64,000 nucleotides of DNA, from assembly GCA_025266875.1 (NCBI GenBank), contig JALLLT010000013.1, positions 372,001 to 436,000 of the forward strand, in the 5' to 3' direction. The first letter of the stretch is position 1. Each line of letters starts with the position of its first letter. A program made the position numbers and the translations under genes. The notes below the pieces were generated by a model. The model worked only from the letters and a program-made list of their open reading frames with translations, made no database searches and was not told the origin of the DNA. This document shows positions 22,902 through 35,255 of the stretch, one piece after another. The DNA comes from Fennellomyces sp. T-0311 (Eukaryota; Mucoromycota; Mucoromycetes; Mucorales; Lichtheimiaceae).

Positions 22902-24388
22902 ATGTTAAAGGAGCCCGTGAATGTTCACGTCATTGGTGCCGGTGTGATCGGATTATCCACCGCAGTCGCCTTGCAAATGAAAGGTTACCGTGTTACCGTA
23001 CTTGCCAAGCACTTCCCCGGTGATCCGAATAATATCGAATACACCTCACCCTGGGCCGGCGCTCGATGGCAATCCCTAGCTACCAATGCGGATAAAAGAC
23101 AACAACGTTTGTTTGGTTTGATCAAACGAAAAAGTATCGTCTATTAATCATTTGATCAATTAGAATTTGACGGCGATACTTTCAAATTGCTGTATAAACT
23201 GGCAAATGGTAAATCGGATGAGACCGGAATCATGGTCGTTCCTGCATACGATTACTATAAAGACCCTACGCCTGATGAAAGGGATCCGTGGTTCAAGAAC
23301 TTTGTGCCAACAGTAAGTGTGTGTCTAAATACAGAATTTTGTGTGTTAAAGTTTCATAAAGTTCCGAGTGCTCGGCCAAGATGATGAGATGCCTCCTGGG
23401 ATGAACTTTGGTGTCCATTATACTACTGGTTAGTTTAATCGTACAATGATCCCACACAAATAGATAACCGTTCACATGTACATAGTACTGGTAAACCCTG
23501 CAATTTACCTGAAATGGCTGCAATCCAAGTTTTTCGCGCTGGGAGGGCAATGCAAGCGCATTTCGTTATCGAGTATCTATGATGCAGTGGAAGGAAACGT
23601 CGGGGTAGTAGTGAACTGCTCAGGCTTGCACGCACGAACGCTTGGCGGTGTCGAGGATAAGGCAGTAGTACCTACCAGGGGACAAAATGTCATTGTGCAT
23701 GCAAGTCATATTCGTAAAACGATATCATACATTTCGCGTAAGACGGAATTATGCTACCCATCGTTTTACTGCTGATTCTGATACCTTATACATATAGCAA
23801 CACATGACGGCTATGTTATCCCGCGCTCCGATGGCACTGTTATCTTGGGTACAACACATGAAGAATACAACATGTGTGACAAAAATGCTTATCTATCATG
23901 GGGCCTTTATATTGATAAAATTTGAGATAGGGATCCGACGGTAAATCAGGAATCTGTCAAAAAAGTTCTTGATGAGGCGTGCAAAATGTGTCCGGAGTTA
24001 ATAAAGAAAAGTGACGGTACCGCGCGAGAATTGTCCATTGCTGGATACGTGACGGGCGTGAGACCGGTACGGAAGGGTGGTCCTCGAGTGGAAAACGAGA
24101 TTATGAGTACGTACATAAAACGAATGTCTCGCCGATATCAATTGACGTATTCCATGTAAAGCTTCACCGTTAGGCAAAACAATACTTGTGACGCACAATT
24201 ATGGTCATGGATGTGAGTACCTTTCTTATATAGCAACAGTAATCTGATGATACGTAAAATTATCTTTAGCATTTGGCCATATGTCTGCATGGGGGTCAGG
24301 ATTATATGCAGCAAGATTGGTAGCGGAAGGTTATTCGAAATTCCAAAAGGAAAAGCGAGAAGTGATTTCATTGCTATCCCACTTGTAA
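22902..24388 (+). CDS. D-amino-acid oxidase-like protein (copy 2, diverged)
   Basis: Second FAD-dependent oxidase. MLKEPVNVHVIGAGVIGLST carries the FAD motif, then NNIEYTSPWAGARWQS. Introns resolve cleanly: ADKRQ|QFDGDTF; FVPT|FRVLGQDD; HYTT|VLVNPAIYLKWLQ; SHIRKTISYIS|ATHDGYVIPRSDG; and EEYNM|WDPTVNQESV, where a GTGACA donor removes an in-frame stop. GYVTGVRPVRKGGPRVE is the substrate/FAD-contact Arg region. The C-terminal signature is THNYGHGSFGHMSAWGSG, deviating from the DAO consensus at two positions that copy 1 keeps (Thr before the His, Gly in place of the final Ala). It ends SHL, a PTS1-type tripeptide. The gene appears intact. D-amino-acid versus D-aspartate specificity cannot be told by eye. 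Its stop lies 22 bp from the stop of the convergent peptidase gene. Confidence 0.88.
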
Positions 24389-24410
24389 TAGTTTACAGAA
24401 ACGAGGGTAT

Positions 24411-26184
24411 CTATCGATTGTACGATTCTTCTCCTGAAGCAAGCTTAAATAAATAGTTCATAATACGTTCTCCTTCAACACGCACGCCGCTAAAAGAAAG
24501 TTTCGCGTTAAAAGCCTCATTAATTCCATACGACATGAAAAGAAAAACCACTTACTTGTGACCAAACTCGTTTGTAATGTACTGTTGGAATCCATTGATT
24601 TTGGAAGCCGTAACTTCGGAAAGATCGCGATCAACATACATGTCATCGAAGTAACTTACGCCTGCGATGGGAACTTGGTTCTTGGCAAGCACCTTTTCAT
24701 CGTAAAGTTGGCCCCATCCAGAATACTCAGCCAACATATTTGCCACGTTCTTCAAAGGACGAAGTTCGACATAGTCATCCAGCATGAAGGGATAGATCAT
24801 TTCACCAGTAAAGTAGACAGGTTGATCGTCTTTGAGATGGTCAAGACGGTATTCGAATTCGGAGGCAAAAGGTTCTTCATGGAGTATGCGTTCGGCAGAC
24901 CAGTTGCTTGCATTGTTTTGACAATAAATGGCTTCGTGCAAAATTGCATAAATAACATTTGTATCCCAGTCTTGAAGCGCTTGGATCTGCGAAAGTGTTT
25001 TGAAACTAAGTTTCCCACGCTTCGTCAAATCATCTGCGGCATAATTGATGACTTGATGCACAGTATCATACCCACCCGAGAATCCAAATTGGATTCCCAG
25101 TTGGAGGAATCGACGTGCTGAGAGCGTGCCACCGTTGGGAAGACCCACTTTGTTTTTGGACAAATATGCGTGGATGTCTCGAACCCGCTCAACGTCCTTT
25201 GGAAACTTGGAATAGTAGAGCTTGTTTCGCTTCAGAACTCGTGGATACAAGGCTCGATACACTGGATCAGGTGTATCGACAAGTGGAGGAACACCACCGG
25301 TAAGATATGCTTCGCTGATCGAGTCAGGGCTATACATTCATTCATCAGCTATACATATATATACAAGGAATGGGGCGACTGGGGTAAACTTACAAGAGAC
25401 TCAGATAAGTGGTTATGCAAAATCCACCAAAGCTTTGTCCGAGAAGGGCAAACTTGGTATTACTGGATGGCGGTAGACTAGCCGTAAGCTGCTTTCGAAT
25501 AGTTTCAGAATCACGGACAATGCTATCAGCGCGGAAGTTCTTGAGATAATCCACTTTGGCCTTATCCGATCCAAGCGATTCAATGGATTCGGCAGAGATT
25601 GGGGTGGATAAACCGGTACCGCGTTGATCCAACAGACTGCATGCATATATTCATTGTCAATCGAACCGGAAAACTTGAATAACTGGAAAAAAACATCACT
25701 TACAGCACTTGGTAACCCTTGTCAAAAGCAGCCTTGATCCATCCGGAACTGCTTGATGGCAACGGAACTTCGAAGCCGGGACCTCCCTTTAACTTTCTGT
25801 CAGCTTTCTATCACCATGACAACTATTTCACCTTGGTTACCTGCAAATATAGCAAGTAAGGGAGCTCTTTCATTTGACTTTCTTTGCCTGGAGGAACAAG
25901 ATGGCGAGCAAATACGGTGATATTAGGTGATTCTGCATTGCTGTAATCTATATTGTTTTTTGCTCGGGTTACCATACAATGCGCAAAACAGGAATGTAAA
26001 TAAAGATACCCAGTGGACATTCGAAATAACGTTCGAATACTTTGGCACCAGGAATGAAGTAGGACTCTACGGATGAATCATCCAAAGGCGATCTTTTTAC
26101 AAGCATCTCGGTGGTTTTGTAAAGACCGGTGTTTCCTAAAGCCAGCGGAAGGAAAAAAAGCGCTGACAGCCAATGCACCTTCAT
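24411..26184 (-). CDS. Proline iminopeptidase (alpha/beta hydrolase, S33 family)
   Basis: Releases N-terminal proline from peptides. From the C-terminal end: NEFGH splices in phase 2 to NGVRVEGERIMNYLF, restoring the GHNGVR block with the catalytic His. The nucleophile elbow is GQSFGG; the oxyanion motif is KGGPGFEVPLP; and DQRGTGLSTP is the family signature after it. Start is placed at ATG 26184 (MKVHWLSALFFLPLALG), which reads as a secretion signal; an in-frame ATG at 26307 would add 41 residues and hide that signal. NTGLYKTTEMLVKRSP follows, then FECPL|DYSNAESPNITVFARH. Several short introns. Intact as far as visible. It is convergent with the oxidase copy 2, and no metabolic link between the two is evident. 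Confidence 0.9.
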
Positions 26185-28679
26185 TGGTAAAGTGGAGCAA
26201 GATGCAGCTTTCCATGCATACGTTCGCTTGGGGGTATATAGCCTCGCGCAGCCTGATATTTCACGTCGCGCGTTCCACTTTATAAAGTTCAGTAACACAT
26301 ACTTCATTTTCTGTAGACGATAGTGCTGTCTGAACTACATAACACCTTCTACGGAGAAATTCTCATTGACGGAATGGATGAGTTTGAAGGGCATTAATTT
26401 ACCGGTTGATCCTCGAATCAACATATCCCTTAACAAACGTATCGGCAGATGGTCTTCGTGGTCTGCGTAGTGCCTTTGGAACTGGGAAGAAGCGGGTAAT
26501 TAATGTGTCATTTAAATGATACAGGTCAGGTGTGGATGTTAACGGCTTTTAGACAAAACTTCCTGTTTCGCAATGCACTAAGCGACCCTGTTAAACGTAT
26601 CTTGCTCTTTGCTAGAGCTATATTTCTCTCTTTTGACCTTCCATTACAGCTAGTACGGCACTGATGTATCTTACTCTTACACTAGGGAAAGTTCTATTGC
26701 TTCCACTTCGGCTGAATGCCGCTATCTCGCCCTCCGATACTCCGATTTATGACAATCGATCGTGAGTAAAAAAATGCTTTCATGATTCACAGGCGAGGGA
26801 CCGTAACACTAAGGTAAGTACTAGAATTAACATAGTGAAACCATTGTGTAATATGAGGCCAAGAAAATACCGTAAGCAAGTGATCACCAAAGGTTGTGTT
26901 GTCTCTTGTGGTGAGCAAAAGATACGCAGGAGTAATGATACCAGAAGATGTAGCGACGGAGACGAACGAATCAACACGTATGAATAATACATAATTCTTC
27001 CAGTTAGGAATTTAACCTGCCTCCGTACGCATATATGTACATACATAAATCTGTTTATATTAAGCCTTCCTCCTTGACAACAAATCCACTATGTAACGTT
27101 GCCCCTCTTAATGTCTACAACGCCGCGCCTGTAAGGAAAACAAGGATTGTGCTGCCGTTCCTTTGTAACTATCTTATCCCTACTGGTGATATCTGAAGGG
27201 ATGGTTCGGGGTGCTGCAGTAAAGTTGAATAGCCGAAGGTACTAAGCTTGTTCTGGCTATATGTACCGTACACAGCATAGTGTCGAATCGGAAAAATGAG
27301 TAAACTCAAAGTTTGCGACTAATAGATATCTCCACTGCCATGCGTCTATTTCAAATAAAATAAAAGAGCGTTCTAACATAGCATATGTGCTCCTGAAACG
27401 TATAATTATGTAGTTTCTTACGACCGAAGAGAGTTCTATGGTTTTCTAAGCGCTAAAAACAGGCATTGAATTTCCGAGATTGGACGAGGTGTTACGTGCC
27501 TGGTTTTCACGGAAAGTTTACTTTTTCTTTCAGCTTTTACAAAGATCTTGTACAAAAGGCACACCAACTCTACGTCATTGCTTCACTACGGTCTGGGATC
27601 TTTGGAGTAGCTTTGAAGTGCTTATATACACAACTTGAAATGAGCGAAACCCATCGTTCATTTTTTATAAAGTATCTTTATTTACTAGAAAATCTCACTG
27701 AATCAGACTATTACATATCCAATCAATCCCATCCATTTAAGTGCTAGAAATATCATCGATTTCAGTAACAAAAATCAAAAGGTATATTTTATACCAACTT
27801 ATAGTGTTGATCCAGCAGAGATTTGTTCGTGAATGAAGATACAATGTGTATTGCTCGCCTTGTCACGTATGATAACATGCGCTTCAAACTGCAATTGCCC
27901 AGCTCTGCTTAACTACTACCGCTTCTATTACCTACATAATAGATTATTGAATTTGTGTTCTCGGTACGCAAAATACTTATCAAAAGGAATTTTTTAGCTG
28001 CAAAGCACTCTACTCACAAAGATATGATCAAGCACAGTCTATCCTGATTACATATTAACACTTCTGCGAAATCAAGTAAAAGTACGCACGGTGTATCAAA
28101 AATACAAGGTGCGTATACCGGTAAAACGCCTCCTTTATCAAAGTCAAGATACTTTTACAACCAGCGGCGTAAGAAGTCATTCCAGACCTTGCAGTGTGTG
28201 CATGTATAAGCCTTTCGTAGCCTGCTTGGATTCCCTGATTCCTACATTGCAACGCCCATGAATACGAATATGCTCGTGCCTATATGTTTTACCTGAATGA
28301 TGTCCTTTTAAAATACAATTCCTGAGGGCCGTGTGGCATATTTATCAGCTTAATTTTGTATGAGGGTGAGACCTCGCAAAGCCAACCCTAGAAACATGTT
28401 GCCACATGGATCCGAAACATCGTCTGGCACCTTTAAACGAGTCATAGAAGCAACCCTTCATTTGTTCCTGAAGTTGGCTACCTATGCTGATGATTATCCT
28501 TCATGTTTGACTAGCCAATCCGAATAAAAGCAAGATACAGTGTGCTACTTCCACCATGTTGCGGGTATTTCAATATATCACCCAGAGTGATCCGTTATAA
28601 CAGATCCACATTCTATTAAATAATTCGCAGTGCATTATTTTTGCTAAAAACGCGGAGTGAAGGTTATGCTCCCTTCCGA
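26185..28679. other. 2.5-kb spacer, no supported gene
   Basis: AT-rich, with only short frames. On the minus strand at about 26385-26500 a short coding-like run (FPVPKALRRPRRPSADTFVK) ends at a GTAAAT donor with a TCCGTAG acceptor 58 nt on, so a relic exon is possible. Nothing else supports a gene. Confidence 0.45.
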
Positions 28680-30818
28680 ATGACCACTCTTTGGGAAAAG
28701 TTGTCCAAAGCGAACGATGCTGCGTGTGCAGTATTCCAAGCGATAAGTAATCGAGATGTTGACCATGACATTGACGCTGTGCTGGGTCGATTATTTGATA
28801 ATCTCAAAAGTAATTTGACGACTCTGTATAATTTCGTGTATTTAATACTTGAAGCTTTACAGAGGCAAAAGATTGGATCACCACCGATCCTTTTGTGGGA
28901 AAGAATGATTACGTACCACAGCTCATGAAAGAACTTGGACCCAATAACAGCAGTGAACGATCCTCGAAGGCGGTGCGCTATGTAGCACGTATTAATCTTG
29001 CAACATTCACGATTGCGGTATGGACGGGTATTGGCTTTTCACAAGCGCTATCCGGGTTTTTCCAGTATGTCATTCCCAAGCACTACGGATACAGCGAAGA
29101 TCTGTTCGAAGCGTTCGCCAATATATCTTCCCGGGCAGCATGCATTGCGGTGAACGAACGCCTGGAAAACGAAGGCGACAATGCGGATGTAACTGATATA
29201 TTACGACTGTATCTCAGGCCCACTCCGTATGAACTTGGTGTGCCGGAACTGACTGAAGAGCTTGAGCCACTTATATCAATGTGCCATGCCAAGCATCGCT
29301 GGGTAAATAGCTGTCTGTGTGTATTGTAGCATGTTTTTACTAAATGGGGAATAGGTTAATAGCCTTGATTACCTGGAGGATTGGATGAATGAGAAGACTG
29401 ACGGAGATATACGAACAATCTGGAGCAGTTTGTGCTGGGATATCATGAGCCACTTTGACCAGCTCTACCCAGATGTATGTTGGTGAAGGTACATGGGTGT
29501 GGTGCGTTATTAAGCAGGTTGTTTACTAGTCCAACATACACGCTGCAAAGCTCTCAGAGTCAGGCCACGACAGCGTTGCTGAGACTCTGGAAGATTTGGA
29601 GGGAAAATCTCAAGAGGCAGAGTCTCCAGAGGCATCGGTTCGGGATGAATCGGCTCAGAGGGAATTGCCCAAAGAGGGATCATCTCAAGAGGAATCGCAA
29701 GAAGTGCTTTTAATGGAGGATTTTCTGGGAGGATCAGATGAATTACCTGATGAAGAGTCGGAAGGAGAAGTTAACAAGCAAGCTAAACCAGATGTATCCG
29801 AAGCTGGCGAGCCAGAAGTGGATGAGCTAGATGAAGATGAAGACGATGAGGCGTACAAAACACCTCCTACGGAAGCTCTGGTGCCCGAAAGTACATCAAA
29901 ACGTCAATCATCATCAGCGAAAGCCTCGTCACCTCCAGGAGAGGAATCGAAATGCAGCGCGGGGGGCGATGACGAAACGGACGATGAGGACATCCCAAAG
30001 ATAAAGCGACCTCGAGTACTTCCAGCATCACAGCAACAAACTCTTTTTTCAAGTCTGGAAACACTTGGTACACCTAATGATCCACCAGTTCCAAACCCTC
30101 AACTCGACCGAAGCATCGCGCGTGACAACGAACTCAGCACACCCAGCCTTTTGGAATCACAACAGACGCCGCCTCCAGAACTCCATCCATTTTATGCTAC
30201 TGAAGAAACTCTGCCACACGGATTACCAGGGTAAACTACGCTCGTACGTATCCTTTGTCACTTATTAATGGATTTGACGATAGAACGGTAAATGAAGGAC
30301 CTGCATCGCCGATACAAGACGATGATGGTTTCGGAGAAGACGACGAAAACGATACCACATACCGAGAAATCACACAATCGGCAGCACCAGAACGATCAAT
30401 AAGCGTAGGAGCAGCACCAAAACGGGCTCGACGGGATTTGCCATTTTCCACAGTTAATCGGGATACGCGCGCACTTTCTCCAAGCGGAGTAGCTCAAGTA
30501 CCGTCAAGAAGTCATTATTCTGGTCGTAAGCCATATACACCATGGAGTCAAGAGGAACTGGAAGCGCTGGAAGCTGGTCTGGAAATGTTTGGAGCTTCAT
30601 GGAGTCAGATCAAGACCCATTTCAAGAGCATACTGGCTCATCGAACAAATGTCCAAATCAAAGACAAGGCTCGCACCGAGTATATGGCTCGAGAGAAGGC
30701 GGGATTGCAGCTGGGCATATACGCGCGCATATCTACACGCACATTCACTACGGAGCAAATACGTCAACGTACTGAAAGAACTGCAAGGAACAGACAGCAG
30801 AGACAGCAGGAACAATAA
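28680..30818 (+). CDS. Telobox Myb protein (TRF/Taz1/Tbf1-like)
   Basis: Probable double-stranded telomere-repeat or promoter-binding factor. Start ATG 28680 (MTTLWEKLSKANDAACAVFQ); exon 1 splices in phase 1 to KAKDWITTDPFVGKNDYVPQ. The N-terminal about 250 aa are helical (for example ATFTIAVWTGIGFSQALSGF), the place of the TRFH dimerisation domain in TRF-type proteins, although that domain was not confirmed. An acidic middle follows (DELDEDEDDEAYKTPP) with a possible basic nuclear signal KIKRPR. An intron (GLPG|TVNEGPASP) leads to the single C-terminal Myb: KPYTPWSQEELEALEAGLEM, FGASWSQIKTHF, HRTNVQIKDKART. VQIKDKAR corresponds to the telobox VDLKDKWR, with Ala where the conserved Trp normally is. 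It ends in a Gln/Arg-rich tail. Confidence 0.78.
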
Positions 30819-32006
30819 TGGACAAGAATAATGTAGGATAATCCCATCAACACTGTACTCTTCACAAATCACGAAATTAGTTGGCTTTAATGAAAAAACA
30901 CATGCCGTATCGGTACCCAAAAGGCTTGCTTTTTAACTTGACCTGACACAAGCGACAGCGCCAAGTAACTAGTTTATCACTTTTGCGCCAAACAGAAAGT
31001 CTGTTCTGCAACCTTACGGTTTACTGGAGGTTCCGTATACGCATATCGATCTTTTGGTGCCTGGAAGTAAAGAATCACTCATAGATCATTGGGATGATCG
31101 TCATTGAAATTGGTGGGTCAAAATAACTGCGACTTGGAGGCTCTAGCGTGCGTAACTTTAAATTACATAATCTTGATATGTGAACGTGCAATCCCAAGAA
31201 TATCTCAGGTTATCTTTATTTATCACGCGACCCACCCTGAGACTTTGCTTTGTCGGTTTTGGGATACATATAACGAGGAGAGCGACGTGTCTCGATTTGA
31301 ATGGTGCCCTACTTTCATCCCTATCGCAATAAATAGATTAAACTTGCTCCCATACAGCATAGCGTCAACAAGATGACGCTCCTTGGGAGATTTATGCAAA
31401 GCCACTCAAGAAAAATAATAACTGATGCCATTAAAATGGCCAATATCGCGAGACTCAACTACCAGCATTCTCTTTGATCTACGTATGCACCATATAGTAC
31501 CAATTATTTAATGATTTAGGAAGCTGATGTACTTTTTAACCAAACACTATGCCATCGACGTTAAATAGCTCATGTTACAAGTAGCTGACAGGATAAATAC
31601 GCCATGGAAAGAGTTTGTACATGGACACTTGTCACGTTATACATCTTGTGTGTTTCAGCCCTGAAATAATAAAGTGACATATTGATGAGCAAGCCGCGGT
31701 TACTTTCATTATGCTGTGTATATTCAAAGGTATAAAATTAAAGGAGTGGCTGTCAAGTTGCCACGTAGAAGAAGAACGACGCGCAGCATAAGCAAGATGG
31801 ACAAAGCAGCAAAGGAGAAGCACTATAAACGATCAGCTCTAGTGGACCATTGAACAACCGCTTCTGGGTCTTGAATGGGATAAATGCAACCAGTCGGCTC
31901 GAGCCATATCAGAAAGAACACATCGTCGTGTAACCAAGTTACCAAGGAATTTCAAGTGCCTTTCTCTCTCTTTCTCAATCTCGAGAAGAAGCTTTATACG
32001 ACGCGG
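30819..32006. other. Spacer, SEC24 promoter region
   Basis: No gene supported. Short frames at 31104-31376 and 31632-31823 have no domain signal. An in-frame ATG at 31884 could extend Sec24 upstream by 41 residues, but the Ser/Asn-rich extension looks untranslated. Confidence 0.45.
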
Positions 32007-35000
32007 ATGACCCAAAATTACCCTTATTCCACTAATTCACAATTTGCAGCACCCAACGGCGGACCACAGTTGCAACCTCCAGCACGCGGTCAATCGCCGA
32101 TGACACCGTACAATCAAACTGCTCCGCAAAGACCACCATCATCAAACACGTTGTCGCCACCCTCCACGCCGCATCTCAATCAAAGCAGACCCGTTTCTCC
32201 CGCTTCAGACCACAATGCCCAACGTCGTATGAAACGTCATTATCCTACCTATGTTGCAGATCAGTCGATGGGACAACCGCAACAACCTCCCATGCCGGTT
32301 AATCCCGCGTACCCGACATCTCCTCCAGCCAACAACTACGCTACCAACTTGGCAAACGGCGTTGCAAACATGAACCTGTACAACAACAACAACAACATCA
32401 ATAGCTCTGTGCCGGCACGAGAAGATATTCCTCTTGTTGGTCAGGCACCACCTATCCATGATCTCGACTTGCCCGCACCGTCTCCTCAAGTTGCTGAAAA
32501 TGTAAATGGATGAAAAGCGTACTTTTATCTTTGACTAATAGTAATACGGTATATAGATCTCTGTCACACCATCGCCGAATGCTCAATGCCCTTCTGTTTT
32601 CAAACGCTCAACATTGAACACTGTTCCTGCTTCCAACAGTCTGCTGAAGAAATCCAAATTGCCCTTCGCCTTATTGCTCGAACCCCATCCATCGGACGTG
32701 AGTTGTAATAAACCAGGTGATGACCGTGGATTATGGCTAAGATGGTTTCTAGGTGGAAGTGCCGGTCGTTACGGACACGGTGGTTGCTCGTTGCACGCGG
32801 TGTAAGACATACATTAACCCTTTTGTGCGATTCAGTCAAGGCGCTTTGAAATGGCAATGCAATATGTGTGGTCTGGACAATGATGGTAAGTAAGCGTTGA
32901 TGGTTGTGCGTTTACATATTGGCTCAACCGTGTAAAATAAAAGTTCCTCAGGCCTTTGATTGGGACGTCACCAACCAACAGCAAGTGGATCGCTGGAGTC
33001 GACCTGAACTCAACTATGGCTGCGTTGATTTCGTTGCATCAGCCGACTATATGGTTCGACCTCCTCAACCTCCGGCTTTTGTTTTCATCATCGATACGTC
33101 CTACCAAGCCATTCAAACGGGCATGATTGGCATTGTGGCCCAGTCGATTCTGCAGTCGCTGGACAAGATTCCCAACGAAGATGGAAGGACCAAAGTGGCT
33201 TTGATTACGGTGGACAATGCGGTTGGGTTCTACAAGTTGTCAGGCGATGAACCTGAAATGCTGGTTGTCGGAGACTTGGCGGATATTTATCTGCCACGTG
33301 CTGCAAGTGATTTACTGGTGGATCTGACAGAAGCTAAACCGGTGATACAAGACTTGCTGGAACGGATGAAGACCATGCATGATGGTTCGCAAATGATCAA
33401 TAACTGTTTGGGTACAGCCCTGCAGGCCGCGCGCAAATTGATGGTAAAGATGGGAATTCAAAAAGTGTGTTGACGATTATTGAGTGTGCGAGGATTACAT
33501 TAGTCTTCGACAGGTGGCAAGATCGTTTGCTTCCAGGCTAACCTGCCCAGCGTTGGCGACGGTGTTATCAAGCCCAATGACGAAAAGAAACCAATCACTG
33601 AGACCACGCTCATGGCTCCATCAAACTCATTTTATCGAACATTCGCTACCGAATGCGCCAAGACACAAGTGTGCGCGGATATGTTTATCTTTGGTAGTGG
33701 ACCATTTGCTGATGTTGCTACATTGAGTGGGTAAAACACACAAGGAGTTTGCAAGTTACTGGTTACCCTAACACGCTTCTATCATTTCCAGATGTCATTC
33801 CTCGATTCACCGGTGGCCAAACGCATTTTTATCCCGTATTCAACGCGAATAACCGTGCAGATGCGCAAAGATTGGAGAAGGAAATCGAAAGCCTTCTTTC
33901 TGAAAAGATTGGTTTGGAGGCTGTGATGCGTACGCGTTGCTCTCCTGGTCTTATTTGCAAGGCATTCCATGGTAACTGCACCACACGTGTGCCCGATATC
34001 ATGGCATTGCCAAACGTTCCGCGGGATCAATCGTACTGCGTTGAAATTGGCATTGAGGAGGATATTCAGGGCTCTCACACCTACTTTCAAACTGCCTTGC
34101 TCTACACGACATGCTTCGGCGAACGTCGCATTCGAGTTATCAACTTGTGTCTGCCGGTTGCGCGGGGATTACCTGAACTATTCGCTTCCGCTGATCAGAC
34201 AGCTATTGCCCGAACCATTTGTCATCAAGGTAATAGACGTAACGTTACGAGTTTGGTTTCGTAGGCTAATCACTTATGAAACATAGCTATTGACAAGGCG
34301 GTTACGTACAAACTGCGCGATGCTCGAGATTTGTTAGCCAAGGAAGTGATTGATATTTGTTCAGCGTATGGAAAAGAAGTTATTGGATCTGTTGCCAGCG
34401 GATCTGCGCGTCTTTCCATGGGTCGCAACCTTGCTATGCTTCCTTTCCTTGTATTGGGCTTACTCAAACTGGAAACATTCAATGAAGCTGGTACCATTCC
34501 AGTCGATATGCGTGCACAAACCACAGTCCTACTTCGCACCCTACCTACCCAGCTCTGGTTGGAACTCGTAGCACCCAAGTTCTACTGCCTTCACAGCATG
34601 CCTCAGAATGTAAATGAACGCAGCTTCTTTTTCTTGCTGGTAGTTTATCTTACGCGATTTGTTTAGGCCGGATCCATCGATCCCAACACCAAGCAATTTG
34701 TTATGCCACCAAGGCTCAATCTTTCCAGCGAGAAGCTCGAGCGACATGGCTTATACCTGTTAGAAGATGGTCAACATATCTATATATGGATCGGCAAAGA
34801 GGCTGTACCACCGCTCTGTAATGACTTTTTGAACGTTCCAAATATCACGCAGGTTCAATCTGGACAGGTGAAAAAAATCTAAAGGGATCTATGGCCGTTT
34901 GCTAACGTTGTCTTTTTTTTATATAGCTTGCTGATCTGCCAAAGCTGAGCAACCCGTTCTCGCAGAGAGTAACCGCTATTGTGGACCATATCCGCAACGA

Positions 35001-35199
35001 GAGAAGAGGCACCTACTACCCTTCGCTATACATTGTCAAAGAAGACGGCGATCCGATGCTCCGAGCCATGTTCTTGAACCATTTGATAGAAGATAGGAAT
35101 ATCAATGGACCGACAGCAGCTGGAGCGAATCAACAGCAAGTGAACTCGGGCATGAGTTATTTCCAGTGGCTCGGCTTTGTACGAGCCAAATGTCAATAA
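32007..35199 (+). CDS. SEC24: COPII coat cargo-binding subunit Sec24
   Basis: Selects cargo for ER-to-Golgi COPII vesicles as a heterodimer with Sec23. Start ATG 32007 gives [12 protein letters not shown] and about 180 aa of Pro/Asn/Gln-rich disordered tail including a run of six Asn. The conserved core begins near [14 protein letters not shown]. The zinc finger is [14 protein letters not shown]...WQCNMCG. The trunk follows ([52 protein letters not shown]), then the helical domain and the gelsolin-like region ([19 protein letters not shown]). It ends [14 protein letters not shown], typical for the family. Introns are short and in phase. Intact. Convergent with URB2, 56 bp between stop codons. 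Confidence 0.95.
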
Positions 35200-35255
35200 G
35201 ATTAGTTCTTTTACAAGCTTGTTTTTTTAATAATAATAGACACACGCACAAATAA

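Noticed and set aside
26346..26480. Plus-strand peptide GEILIDGMD and a nearby GLRSAFG, resembling ABC-transporter segments
   Set aside because: Only eight to nine residues match, spacing is wrong for an ABC ATPase, and no Walker or signature motifs are nearby; likely chance.
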